Shown: positions 1 through 8,086, counted from the first letter of the stretch. The stretch: DNA of 45,710 nt from an uncultured Lachnospiraceae bacterium (GCA_946616835.1 CAMOJK010000009.1:1-45710); one strand, 5' to 3'. Notes: a model not told the origin generated them from the sequence alone. Made by a program: numbers and translations.

Positions 1-1
1 G

Positions 2-721
2 CGTCTGTGCGAGATGGTTATCCAGACTTTTGATGCAAAGGTTAAGCAGGGCAGAACGGAAGAGCTGCCGAAGCTCTTCACCCATTATGACAGTGAAGGG
101 GGATTAGCTGCGAAGAAATCCACAGTATCAGCTGATGGTGAAAATGTAATAGCAGGTGCTTCTTCACAGTGCAGTGAGCTCCCTCATACCGAGTTTGTAG
201 CGGTAAGGTTTGGAAACGTGCTCGGCAGCAACGGTAGCGTGGTTCCCTTGTTTAAGGAACAGATAGCCCAGGGGGGACCTGTTACAGTGACTCACCCTGA
301 TATCATCAGGTATTTCATGACCATACCGGAAGCTGTCAGCCTTGTGATGCAGGCCGGAACATATGCAAAAGGCGGCGAGATATTTGTCCTGGATATGGGA
401 AGCCCTGTAAAGATAGATACCCTTGCAAGAAACCTTATAAGGCTTTCAGGTCTTAAGCCGGATGAGGACATACAGATAGTTTATACAGGTCTGCGCCCCG
501 GTGAGAAGATGTATGAGGAAAAGCTCATGGCGGAGGAAGGTATGCAGACCACGCCCAACCACCTGATCCATATAGGCAAGCCGCTGGAATTTGATAACGA
601 TCTCTTCATCAGACAGCTGAGAGACTTAATGGATGCGGCATACAATGATGACGATCACATAAAGGAAAAAGTGGCAGCCATTGTGGGGACATACCATCCC
701 GAAGGGGATGTGCAGGGGTAG
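2..721 (+). CDS. NDP-sugar epimerase/dehydratase, CapD/FlaA1-like, C-terminal part (5' end outside window)
   Basis: The frame is open from base 2, so the true start lies upstream. The visible 239 residues are the C-terminal part of a polysaccharide-biosynthesis epimerase/4,6-dehydratase of the extended SDR family. The diagnostic stretch VRFGNVLGSNGSV is followed by TVTHPDIIRYFMTIPEA and GLRPGEKMYEEKL, which are hallmarks of CapD/FlaA1/WbpM-type enzymes that act on UDP-GlcNAc-like sugars. A poorly conserved insert of about 50 residues precedes VRFGNV; I recall comparable inserts in Lachnospiraceae homologues, so I do not treat it as damage. The Rossmann part and catalytic residues are not visible, so the exact reaction (epimerase or dehydratase) cannot be decided. 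It probably ends a surface-glycan operon lying to the left. Confidence 0.9.
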   Translation, partial: RLCEMVIQTFDAKVKQGRTEELPKLFTHYDSEGGLAAKKSTVSADGENVIAGASSQCSELPHTEFVAVRFGNVLGSNGSVVPLFKEQIAQGGPVTVTHPDIIRYFMTIPEAVSLVMQAGTYAKGGEIFVLDMGSPVKIDTLARNLIRLSGLKPDEDIQIVYTGLRPGEKMYEEKLMAEEGMQTTPNHLIHIGKPLEFDNDLFIRQLRDLMDAAYNDDDHIKEKVAAIVGTYHPEGDVQG

Positions 722-843
722 TGGTCCATTTGACAGGTGGTACTTGTATGTCCCCTGTGTTCGTGTTAATATTTCTCTATAAGCAGTATTTCTTATTATT
801 AAAAATCATTAGAGCGTTTGCTCAATCTAAAATTTCTGAAATT

Positions 844-875
844 CCTGCTTATGAATCCAAGAAGAAATAAGCAGG
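844..875. repeat. Perfect 9-bp inverted repeat
   Basis: CCTGCTTAT at 844-852 is exactly complementary to ATAAGCAGG at 867-875, with a 14-nt spacer. There is no T-run, so it is not an obvious terminator. It lies about 60 nt upstream of the next gene and could be an operator or part of its leader RNA. Confidence 0.4.
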
Positions 876-898
876 AGACGGTATAGAATTTGGTTATC

Positions 899-938
899 TT
901 TTTCTCCTGCAATGCAAAGAATGCAGAAAGGAGAAAAA
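899..938 (+). promoter_or_regulatory. Hairpin that buries the Shine-Dalgarno of the next gene
   Basis: TTTTTCTCCT (899-908) pairs with AGGAGAAAAA (929-938) over 10 bp. The second arm contains the ribosome binding site and the first base of the ATG at 938. Inside the loop, TGCA/TGCA around AAGAA can add 4 bp. This geometry is that of a translational off-switch, such as a thermometer or a ligand- or protein-opened hairpin. Function is inferred from base pairing alone. Confidence 0.45.
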
Positions 939-1861
939 TGGGAAATGAAGTAGAAAATGCCGGTACCATTAAATGGCATCCCGGATTTTATGGTGGAATG
1001 AAACTGGAAATGAAGAGTAACGAAGGGTGTTTTTCATACGAAGTGGAACGTGTCTTATCTGACGAGCCTGTCCGTATGGATATGCTTATCATTAAGAAAA
1101 ATGAGAATGTGGAGATTGATAATCCCATTGCGAAGTTTTTCAGGCGTCACAATGTAGTGGAGTATAAGAGCCCTAATGATGCACTTACGATTGATGATCT
1201 GTATAAGACTATTGGATATGCATGTTTGTATAAGGGGTACGGTAAGACAGTAAACGAAATTCCGGCGCAAGAGTTAACTATATCAATATTTAGGCATACA
1301 TATCCTAGGAGGCTTTTCAGTGAATTAAAGAAACAGAGTGTAGAAGTGGTCTGCAAGTATCCGGGTATTTATTATGTAAAAGTGATGTACAGTATTCCGG
1401 TTCGGATAGTGGTAATAAAGGAACTTGATCCACTTGAACATTCTTCATTAAAAATACTTACAAGGGATGCAGACGAAAATGAGATAAGGGAATTCATAAG
1501 AAGATATGCGTATGCAGAAAGCCCGGAGGACAGAAATAATGTTGATGCGGTACTGCAGGTCAGTGTATCGGCTAACAAGGGTACTTATAGCAGGATTGCG
1601 GAGGAGGATAATAATATGTGTGAAGCTCTGAGGGAATTATTTAAGGATGAAATAGACGGGCTTGTGGCAGATGGGGAGGCACGTGGAGAGGCGCGTGGAT
1701 TAGCAATAGGAGAAGCTCGTGGTGTGGTATTGGGAGAGGCACGTGGAGAAGCCCGTGCTTTAGATGCTGCGGTAGGACGTCTGGCGGATTACTATATGTC
1801 AAAGGATTCGGATCTTTCCAAAGAAGAGGCAGTAAGGATGGCATCCGCAATTCTGCGATGA
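938..1861 (+). CDS. Rpn-like PD-(D/E)XK family protein with EARG repeat tail
   Basis: The start is ATG 938, preceded by AGAAAGGAG. A TTG at 890 in the same frame has no ribosome site. The 307-residue protein carries MDMLIIKK about 45 residues in, then NVVEYKSPNDALTIDDLYK. The D...EYK arrangement is the nuclease-fold signature of Rpn/'transposase-like' and DUF4351-type proteins, which are common in Lachnospiraceae. The C-terminal third contains a run of GEARG/GEARA units at about residues 246-273, likely a flexible or helical linker, then a helical end. Family members are described as recombination-promoting nucleases or as degraded transposase-like ORFs; a DNA-nuclease role is inferred. It stands alone, with a terminator directly downstream. 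GEARG repeats are DNA-level repeats too, so their number may vary between strains. Confidence 0.7.
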   Translation: MGNEVENAGTIKWHPGFYGGMKLEMKSNEGCFSYEVERVLSDEPVRMDMLIIKKNENVEIDNPIAKFFRRHNVVEYKSPNDALTIDDLYKTIGYACLYKGYGKTVNEIPAQELTISIFRHTYPRRLFSELKKQSVEVVCKYPGIYYVKVMYSIPVRIVVIKELDPLEHSSLKILTRDADENEIREFIRRYAYAESPEDRNNVDAVLQVSVSANKGTYSRIAEEDNNMCEALRELFKDEIDGLVADGEARGEARGLAIGEARGVVLGEARGEARALDAAVGRLADYYMSKDSDLSKEEAVRMASAILR

Positions 1862-1908
1862 TTTTTTATATGTGTAGACAGAACTGAAATAAAAAAATTT
1901 TATTTTTT

Positions 1909-1939
1909 GAGAGTGACAATTACTGTCACTCTCTTTTTT
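1909..1939 (+). terminator. Rho-independent terminator
   Basis: GAGAGTGACA (1909-1918) and TGTCACTCTC (1924-1933) form a perfect 10-bp stem with a 5-nt loop, followed by six T. It ends the Rpn-like gene. Confidence 0.9.
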
Positions 1940-2007
1940 GTATACTCGGATTACAACAAAGTACAGTGGCAGTGATACAGTAGAAATAAAAAACAGGAGG
2001 AAACAAA

Positions 2008-2630
2008 ATGGGTACAGAAACTAAGAGAATGGGAATAAAGTCCCCCAAGGAACTTATGGAGAAAGATGCAGTTTAGGTGCTGGTTTGGCAAAGGATGCTG
2101 AAAAGGCAGTCCAGAAGATGAGTGATGATGAAACAGTTTCCTTTTCGGGAAAACGCAGTATTTACGACATCCTTGAGGATGAGATAGCATCATCAGATAT
2201 TTCAGACAGTGAAAAGGTAAAGAAACTTTCTCAGCTTTTAAGGCTTAGAAACCGGAGTGTGAACATACTTGTAACCGGTGCAACCGGTGTGGGGAAGAGT
2301 TCAACCATTAATGCTCTTTTCAACATGGAGCTTGCCAAGGTAGGTGTGGGTGTAGATCCTGAGACATCGGTGATTGAGTGTTATGAACTTGAAAAATTGA
2401 CCATATGGGATACGCCCGGTGTAGGTGATAACGTAAAGACCGATAAGGCAATTATGCGTGCTATTGTAGAAAAGCTAAACGAAACTGATGACAACAGTAT
2501 CATTGATGGCATGGAGTCCGGCGCAGATCTGGGGCAGGATCTGTTGGGTATACCCGGAATGATCGCAGGTGTCATAGCCGGCGATACAATCGGAGTAGTT
2601 CGCGGTGTGTTTGGGCCACTCCGTGGGTAA
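2008..2630 (+). pseudogene. Broken dynamin/YfjP-type GTPase
   Basis: A strong AGGAGG site leads to ATG 2008, which opens MGTETKRMGIKSPKELMEK and then hits a stop at about codon 22. The homologous frame resumes two bases over (GAGLAKDAEKAV...), so one small indel near 2060-2070 separates the start from the body. The body has a G1 P-loop GATGVGKSSTINALF, a short G2 region and G3 WDTPGVGDN. It then passes directly from KLNETDD to a Gly-rich hydrophobic tail (LLGIPGMIAGVIAGDTIGVV). The G4 NKxD motif and the following region expected in 50S ribosome-binding-type GTPases are absent, which points to an internal deletion. Two independent lesions make this a decaying gene. An alternative start at 2085 could still give a 181-residue P-loop fragment. 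Confidence 0.75.
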
Positions 2631-2706
2631 AATCCGTGATTTTTTGTGTAAATAACAGTTGTTCTATGCTATACTCAAGGCAAATACGAAAGCGATGATA
2701 TGATCT

Positions 2707-2832
2707 GTGGATAATGAAGAAAATATGCTTTCTGATCTTGAGACTACGAATCGGGATCATAAAGTGGAGATAACCGGTATTGCAATATCCAAGGTGCCTT
2801 ACGTTAAGTACCGGGAAATACCTGAGGATTAA
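2707..2832 (+). CDS. Short ORF of unknown origin (possible fragment)
   Basis: A GTG at 2707 (or ATG at 2725) opens a 41-codon frame ending at 2832. It encodes a polar N-terminus and then ITGIAISKVPYVKYREIPED. It has no recognisable domain and no convincing ribosome site. It lies in the debris zone between the broken GTPase and the integrase remnant, and may be the C-terminal end of a lost gene rather than a real small protein. Confidence 0.2.
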   Translation: MDNEENMLSDLETTNRDHKVEITGIAISKVPYVKYREIPED

Positions 2833-2886
2833 TACGAAACTCTTCAATCGCTGACAAAAATTCCTCGAATAATCCATTAAGCTTGT

Positions 2887-3021
2887 TCATATTATCTTTT
2901 TAAGTTCCATAGTGGGATGAACATATTTGTTCATGGTAATGGTCACGCTGGCATGTCCGAGGATCTCCGACAGAGTTTTAATATCGAAACCAAGCTCTAC
3001 GCAACGAGTCGCAAAGGTGTG
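2887..3021 (-). pseudogene. Tyrosine recombinase (phage-type integrase) C-terminal remnant
   Basis: Read on the minus strand, 3021 to 2887 encodes HTFATRCVELGFDIKTLSE, then ILGHASVTITMNKYVHPTM, and stops. This is the box II end of a phage-type integrase: the H of HxxR (HTFATR), the H of LGHASV and the catalytic Tyr context NKYVHP. Everything N-terminal (catalytic Arg, Lys, SAM-like and arm-binding domains) is missing. The residue before HTF is Leu instead of the usual Arg, so the break is just there. It shows that an integrative element once lay here; adjacent broken genes fit imprecise loss of that element. Confidence 0.85.
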
Positions 3022-3135
3022 GAGCCTCCAACGGCGGAGCAGATAGAGCTGGCGGAGAGGATACTTATTAAAGCGGAGGAATAGAGATATACCTATGGAA
3101 CAGGGGTATCACAATGAACATTTAAGGGAACAGGT

Positions 3136-3146
3136 AAAAAAAAAAA
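3136..3146 (+). repeat. Homopolymer tract of 11 A at the 5' end of a gene
   Basis: An ATG at 3095 opens MEQGYHNEHLREQVKKK across this tract and then stops at 3152. With 12 A in the DNA or transcript, the same frame would enter the membrane-protein frame (…KNTLMLKFF). Such tracts are prone to polymerase slippage, so this may be a phase-variable or slippage-expressed start, or a simple frameshift. Confidence 0.5.
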
Positions 3147-3153
3147 TACGCTG

Positions 3154-4101
3154 ATGCTGAAGTTCTTTATTGTTATGGTTCTTGGCTCGGCAGTGCTGAT
3201 CTTTTTAAGTTTCTTTAATACTTACAGGGAAATGAACAGTTATCCTGTAATAGATTTTGATTCTGTTGAAGAATATGCAGATACAACATGTAAGGTGGAG
3301 ATCACAGGGACTCCGGTAAAATTTCAGGACGGCTACTATATGGCAGCAGCAGGCGATAACGCCATCGCAATGAAGCATGTGGACAAAGTTGCCGCTGAAG
3401 CAGGGAAGACGGGGTATGCTACCGTCATTGGAACGCTCCGCAGTTTCAGAGAAGCGGACCGGCAGATCGAGGAGAGCGCAGAGCAGTATCTGGCAGATCA
3501 TGGATATTATGATCCGGAAAAGAGGGATAGGGTGGCGCATTTTTATTTTTATTGCTCTGACGCGGATTTTATCAGTATTCTGATAGATAACCATCCCCTG
3601 GGACTGGTATTTGGCATAACTATACTGATATTTACAGGGATATGGATGCATTTTTTAAGGACACTGAATGTGATAAAGCATATAAGACCGGCTTGCGGAA
3701 GCGTAAGATACACGCGTAAGGAAATCGATGAACAGGCGGATAGCCCCGGAGCGGTCTGGATCAGAGGATATGATATATACATAACGCCCAAAATACTTAT
3801 CGGTACAAATATGGGTATGACAGCTGTGGAGTATAAAGATATAAAGCAGATATATTTTCAGGAAAAGTGGCATACAGAAGCTGTTCCCGGATCAAAAAGA
3901 ACAAGTCCGATAACCGGAAGAGAATATAGAAGATACCGCAATGTTTTCAGTGAGCGTCTGATCGTTGTGACTCAGAATAACAGACGGCTGGTAATGTGCG
4001 ACAGCGATGGCGGTGATCTTGCCACTCTTAAAGAGCATATCAATGAAAAATGCGGTCCCGATATCTGGGGACATGACAGGAAATCTCTTATGAGATGGTA
4101 A
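3154..4101 (+). CDS. Two-segment membrane protein of unknown function
   Basis: The 315-residue product has a hydrophobic helix at about residues 3-20, an extracytoplasmic region of about 125 residues, a second helix at about 146-167 (LGLVFGITILIFTGIWM), and a cytoplasmic C-terminal half of about 145 residues rich in charged and aromatic residues. I do not recognise a family; the architecture resembles membrane-anchored PH-like or DUF proteins of Firmicutes. ATG 3154 lacks a ribosome site. The natural start may be ATG 3095, which is out of frame by one base because of the A11 tract (3136-3146). A strong hairpin terminator begins on its stop codon, so it is transcribed alone. Function unknown. 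Confidence 0.6.
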   Translation: MLKFFIVMVLGSAVLIFLSFFNTYREMNSYPVIDFDSVEEYADTTCKVEITGTPVKFQDGYYMAAAGDNAIAMKHVDKVAAEAGKTGYATVIGTLRSFREADRQIEESAEQYLADHGYYDPEKRDRVAHFYFYCSDADFISILIDNHPLGLVFGITILIFTGIWMHFLRTLNVIKHIRPACGSVRYTRKEIDEQADSPGAVWIRGYDIYITPKILIGTNMGMTAVEYKDIKQIYFQEKWHTEAVPGSKRTSPITGREYRRYRNVFSERLIVVTQNNRRLVMCDSDGGDLATLKEHINEKCGPDIWGHDRKSLMRW

Positions 4102-4134
4102 GCGGCAGCCTTGAAGAGAGCTGCCGCTTTTGTT
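4100..4134 (+). terminator. Rho-independent terminator
   Basis: AAGCGGCAGC (4100-4109) pairs perfectly with GCTGCCGCTT (4120-4129), then TTGTT. The stem starts within the stop codon of the membrane-protein gene. Confidence 0.85.
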
Positions 4135-4184
4135 ATCATTGGAACGAAAGAAGATTTTCCGTCGCTCAACGGAGGAGAGGGAGC

Positions 4185-5762
4185 ATGGATATTTCAAAAA
4201 GAAAACTTCCGATAGGGATACAGACATTTGAAAAGATAAGGGAAGAGGGATACATATATGTCGATAAGACAGAATATGTACACCGCCTTGTGCAGAGCGG
4301 CACACAGTATTTCTTAAGCCGCCCCAGACGCTTCGGCAAGAGCTTATTCCTGTCCACCCTGCGAGCATACTTTGAGGGGAAGCGGGAACTCTTTGAGGGA
4401 CTTGAGATAGCGGAGCTTGAAAAGGATGATCCTGATGCATGGCAGGAATATCCGGTTTTTTATATAGACTTTAACAAGAAGAATTTCAAAGCTGACGGTG
4501 CGATAGAGGAAGTGCTGGAGGAGCATCTTAAGGGATGGGAATCGATTTACGGAACCGAATACTCCTCGGAACCGCAGGATGCGAGATTCAGATACCTTTT
4601 GGAGAAAGCAAATAAGATCACCGGCAAAGAGGCTGTCATACTTGTGGATGAATACGATAAGTCTTTGCTGGAGGCCGGTGACAGTGAAAGGATCGAACAT
4701 AATAAAGCTGTATTCAAGGGCTTTTTCAGTACACTGAAAAGCTATGACAGGTATATCAAATTTGTATTTATCACGGGAGTGACCAAGTTCAGCAAGGTGA
4801 GCATATTCAGCGACTTAAACCAGCTGAAAGATATATCTCTTGTCCGGGATTATTCGGGGATATGCGGCATCACCGAAGATGAAATGAAAGATACGTTTAT
4901 GCCGGAAATAGATGCGCTGGCGAGGGAAGACGGAATAAATGCAGATGAATGCATCGGAAAGCTTAGAAAAATGTATGACGGTTATCGCTTCAGCTATAAC
5001 GCTGAGGGAGTATATAATCCGTTCAGCCTGCTGAATGCACTTCAGGACAAAAATTATGGCATGTACTGGTTTTCCACCGGAACGCCCACATTCCTGATAG
5101 AAAAGCTGAAAGAATCATCCTTTGATCCGAAGTGTATTACGGAAGGAGAACTGTATGCTAACGAAAATGTGCTTACGGATTACAGGTATGACAATACCGA
5201 TCCTGTGCCCCTTTTCTATCAGACAGGCTACCTTACGATAAAGGATTATGATAAGAAATACCGCAGCTATCAGTTGGATTATCCTAATGATGAAGTAAGG
5301 TATGGTTTTCTGGAAAGTCTGGCACCGATGTTCCTGCATAATGAAAAAACAGGGAATCCGCTTGATATACGGGCTTTTGGGATAGATATCGAAAAAGGCG
5401 ATACCGACAGCCTGCGCGACCGTTTCACGGCACTTTTTTCAAGACTGCCATACCCTGCCGATGAGAGGATAGTCGAGCAGAATTTCCAGAACGTGATATA
5501 TATTGTATTTATGCTGCTGGGGCAGTTTACCATGACTGAGATACATTCAGCCAAGGGCAGGGCGGATGTCACAGTAGAGACAGATGATTATGTATATATA
5601 TTCGAGTTCAAGAGGGATGGGAGCGCGGATGAAGCCCTTAAGCAGATAGAGGATATGGGCTATGCAAAGCCCTATGCGGCGGATAAACGCACACTCATCA
5701 AAGTAGGGGTAAATTTTGACTCTAAGGAACGGACTATCGACGGATGGGAAGCAGTGATGTGA
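4185..5762 (+). CDS. AAA-ATPase-like / PD-(D/E)XK nuclease protein (DUF1703 type)
   Basis: The start is ATG 4185, which has GGAGGAGAGGGAG directly upstream; the longer frame from 4095 has no ribosome site. The 525-residue protein opens with LPIGIQTFEKIREEGYIYVDKT, typical of the AAA-ATPase-like family. It has a Walker A variant SRPRRFGKSLF near residue 51, Walker B VILVDEYDKS near 152, and a C-terminal nuclease-like domain with VYIFEFKRDGSADEAL near 470 (ExK core of PDDEXK_9). Such genes are abundant, mobile and multi-copy in Lachnospiraceae and Bacteroidetes, with no settled role; defence or mobile-element functions are often suggested. The gene is intact, monocistronic and followed by its own terminator. 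Confidence 0.85.
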   Translation: MDISKRKLPIGIQTFEKIREEGYIYVDKTEYVHRLVQSGTQYFLSRPRRFGKSLFLSTLRAYFEGKRELFEGLEIAELEKDDPDAWQEYPVFYIDFNKKNFKADGAIEEVLEEHLKGWESIYGTEYSSEPQDARFRYLLEKANKITGKEAVILVDEYDKSLLEAGDSERIEHNKAVFKGFFSTLKSYDRYIKFVFITGVTKFSKVSIFSDLNQLKDISLVRDYSGICGITEDEMKDTFMPEIDALAREDGINADECIGKLRKMYDGYRFSYNAEGVYNPFSLLNALQDKNYGMYWFSTGTPTFLIEKLKESSFDPKCITEGELYANENVLTDYRYDNTDPVPLFYQTGYLTIKDYDKKYRSYQLDYPNDEVRYGFLESLAPMFLHNEKTGNPLDIRAFGIDIEKGDTDSLRDRFTALFSRLPYPADERIVEQNFQNVIYIVFMLLGQFTMTEIHSAKGRADVTVETDDYVYIFEFKRDGSADEALKQIEDMGYAKPYAADKRTLIKVGVNFDSKERTIDGWEAVM

Positions 5763-5787
5763 TATCTTTTTTACATAGGAAAATAAG

Positions 5788-5818
5788 CAGGATCGGAAAT
5801 TCTCCGGTCCTGTTTTTT
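5788..5818 (+). terminator. Rho-independent terminator
   Basis: CAGGATCGG (5788-5796) pairs with CCGGTCCTG (5804-5812) with one G-U pair, then six T. It ends the AAA-ATPase-like gene. Confidence 0.9.
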
Positions 5819-5868
5819 GCGTATGCACTTTTTCACGATTATATTAAATTTTAGGAGGAAGAGGGAAA

Positions 5869-6012
5869 ATGTTTTGCGGAAAATGCGGGAACCAGATGAA
5901 AGAAGGGGATCAGTTCTGCGGAAAGCTTGTCTATGTCATTTTTACAATCGTTGACAATAGCCAGGAAAGATCGGATAATCCTCTAATTGATGAAAAGTTT
6001 GTCTATCTTTGA
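5869..6012 (+). pseudogene. Truncated zinc-ribbon protein
   Basis: AGGAGGAAGAGGG precedes ATG 5869. The product starts MFCGKCGNQMKEGDQFCGK, the first three cysteines of the common two-CxxC zinc ribbon. The expected last CG is replaced by LVYVIFT and an unrelated tail to a stop at 6012 (47 residues). A deletion has joined the ribbon to foreign sequence, so metal binding is probably lost. The promoter of the next operon lies inside the unrelated tail, so the junction may have arrived with that operon. Confidence 0.7.
5951..5979 (+). promoter_or_regulatory. Sigma-A promoter of the polysaccharide operon
   Basis: TTGACA (5951-5956), a 17-nt spacer and GATAAT (5974-5979). It lies about 80 nt upstream of the aminotransferase start and is close to consensus. 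Confidence 0.7.
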
Positions 6013-6056
6013 TACAATACTGTATGGTGTAATCATATTTCAAATATAAAGGAATA

Positions 6057-7298
6057 ATGATCATGGAAGAACGAAAGATAATATTCAGTCCTCCGGATAT
6101 TACGGAGGAAGAGATAGAGGCCGTCGGTGATGCATTGAGATCCGGCTGGATAACCACAGGTCCCAGGACTAAGGAGCTGGAAAAGCAGTTTGCGGAGTAT
6201 GTGGGGGTATCAAAGTGCGTGTGCCTTAATTCCGCTACGGCAGCAGAGGAGCTGAATTTCCGCATCGCCGGCATCGGCGAAGGGGATGAGGTAATTGTGC
6301 CTGCATATACATATACAGCTTCAGCTTCGGCAGCACTTCATGCAGGTGCCACAATAAGATTCGTGGATTCACAGCCTGATTCCCCGGAGCTTGACTATGA
6401 TGCCCTGGAAAGCATGATAAATGAAAAGACAAAGGCCATAGTTCCCGTAGATCTGGGTGGAATCCCTTGTGACTATGACCGGATAATGGATATAGTGGAG
6501 CGGAAGAAATCCTGTTTTAAGCCGGCCGGGAATACCGATCTGGGACGAAGGATACAGGAGGCAATAGGCCGGGTGCTTGTCATTGAGGATGGAGCACATG
6601 CTGTAGGCTCTGTATATAAAGGCAGAAAGATAGGAAGCATTGCGGACTTTACATCTTTTTCTTTCCATGCGGTTAAGAATCTTACTACCGCAGAGGGCGG
6701 TGCAGCATCGTGGCGGAATATACCCGGTATAGATAATGAAGAAATATATCATCAGTATCAGCTCTACAGTCTGCATGGCCAGTCCAAGGATGCCCTGGCA
6801 AAGACCAAAGTCGGAGCCTGGGAGTATGATATAGAGGGCGCCTGGTATAAGTGCAATATGACGGATGTCTGCGCTGCCATAGGTTTGGTGCAGCTTAAAA
6901 GATATCCGGGGATGCTGGCCAGAAGGAAAGAAATCATACAAAGATATGATGCGGCCTGTGACAGTATGGATATAACACACCGCTGCCATTATTCTGATTC
7001 ATATACTTCGAGCGGCCACCTTTATCTTTCAAGGATGAATGGTGCGGATGATGTAATGAGGCGCAGGGTTATAGAGGAGATGGCAGTAAGAGGCGTGCCC
7101 TGTAATGTTCATTACAAGCCTCTTCCCATGATGACTGCGTATAAGGCTCTGGGGTTTGATATAAAGGGTTTTCCCAACGCTTACCGTGCATATGAGAATG
7201 AAATCACACTGCCGCTTCATACGAAGCTTAGTGATGATGATGTGGATTATGTGATAAGGACTTATAAAAAGGCCCTGACGGCCGTAAGGGAAAGCTGA
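6057..7298 (+). CDS. PLP-dependent sugar aminotransferase (DegT/DnrJ/EryC1 family)
   Basis: The 413-residue enzyme matches the family length. It is expected to transfer an amino group from glutamate to a 4- or 3-keto NDP-sugar, making an amino sugar for a surface polysaccharide or glycan. Visible landmarks are SGWITTGP near residue 28, the PLP-phosphate region LNSATAAEEL, the cofactor Asp in VIEDGAHAVGS (about 178) and the Schiff-base Lys in FHAVKNLTTAEGG (about 207). A C-terminal NVHYKPLPMM motif is also typical. ATG 6057 and ATG 6063 are both possible; AAAGGA sits 5 nt before the first. It heads an operon with the sugar transferase and glycosyltransferase downstream, suggesting that its product is the sugar loaded first on the lipid carrier. 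Confidence 0.9.
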   Translation: MIMEERKIIFSPPDITEEEIEAVGDALRSGWITTGPRTKELEKQFAEYVGVSKCVCLNSATAAEELNFRIAGIGEGDEVIVPAYTYTASASAALHAGATIRFVDSQPDSPELDYDALESMINEKTKAIVPVDLGGIPCDYDRIMDIVERKKSCFKPAGNTDLGRRIQEAIGRVLVIEDGAHAVGSVYKGRKIGSIADFTSFSFHAVKNLTTAEGGAASWRNIPGIDNEEIYHQYQLYSLHGQSKDALAKTKVGAWEYDIEGAWYKCNMTDVCAAIGLVQLKRYPGMLARRKEIIQRYDAACDSMDITHRCHYSDSYTSSGHLYLSRMNGADDVMRRRVIEEMAVRGVPCNVHYKPLPMMTAYKALGFDIKGFPNAYRAYENEITLPLHTKLSDDDVDYVIRTYKKALTAVRES

Positions 7299-7399
7299 AG
7301 GCAGATGTTGTAACCGGAAGAACAGCAGGCTCTGAATAGTTACGGATACTATTATAATATTTGAAAGTTGTGGACGCTAAATCGGAAGGAAGGGGAAGT

Positions 7400-8086
7400 A
7401 TGCCGATTAGAAGCTGGTCCGATATGCCAAAGGGCATGAGGAATGATGAAGTACTGTATTACTACAGGAAGCTTCTCAGAAAAAAAGGTGAATTAAAGAT
7501 CAAATTTGCGGCTGATAAGATACTTGCGGCCGTTCTTTTGCTGGTTTTTGCAATACCTATGTGCATTGTGGCTGTAATGATAAAGCTGGATTCTCCGGGC
7601 CCTGTTTTTTTCAGGCAGAAGCGCATCACAGCTTATGGCAGGATATTCAGGATACACAAGTTCCGCACAATGGTATCTGATGCGGATAAAAAAGGCAGCA
7701 GCGTAACCGTAAAAGGCGATAGCCGCATCACGAAGGTTGGCCGGTTTATCAGAAAGTACAGGATAGATGAGCTGCCTCAGCTTATTGATGTGCTTGAGGG
7801 CAATATGAGTTTTGTGGGCACGAGACCCGAAATTCCCGAATATGTCAGAAAATACTCAAAGCCCATGCGTGCCACTCTCCTGCTTCCGGCAGGCATAACC
7901 AGCAGGGCCAGCATAGAATATAAGGATGAAGCAGATATATTGGACGGTGTTGATGATCCGGATAAGGTATACATTGAAAAGATACTTCCCGAAAAGATGA
8001 AGTACAATCTGGAATCGATAGAAAGGTTCAGCCTTATAGGGGATATGAAGGTAATGCTGGACACAGTTGCGGCGGTTCTGCATTAA
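7400..8086 (+). CDS. Initiating sugar transferase (undecaprenyl-phosphate phosphosugar transferase)
   Basis: The start is ATG 7400 after GGAAGGAAGGGG; a TTG at 7361 in frame lacks a site. The 228-residue protein is the monotopic bacterial sugar transferase type (WcaJ/PglC C-terminal domain). It has a membrane helix at about residues 37-60, then SPGPVFFRQKR, FRIHKFRTM, the acidic pair of the active site in KYRIDELPQL, and MSFVGTRPEIPEYV. It transfers a phosphosugar from an NDP-sugar to undecaprenyl phosphate at the inner face of the membrane. The short C-terminal extension is slightly longer than in PglC. The place after an aminotransferase suggests an amino-sugar phosphate substrate. Confidence 0.92.
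   Translation: MPIRSWSDMPKGMRNDEVLYYYRKLLRKKGELKIKFAADKILAAVLLLVFAIPMCIVAVMIKLDSPGPVFFRQKRITAYGRIFRIHKFRTMVSDADKKGSSVTVKGDSRITKVGRFIRKYRIDELPQLIDVLEGNMSFVGTRPEIPEYVRKYSKPMRATLLLPAGITSRASIEYKDEADILDGVDDPDKVYIEKILPEKMKYNLESIERFSLIGDMKVMLDTVAAVLH

Noticed and set aside
1672-1765. CRISPR-like array in the GAGGCACGTGGAGA repeats
   Set aside because: Irregular unit length, no spacers, in frame with a protein GEARG repeat.
938-1861. Insertion-sequence transposase
   Set aside because: The protein is the Rpn-like nuclease fold, with no DDE or HUH motif, no terminal inverted repeats and no target duplication seen.
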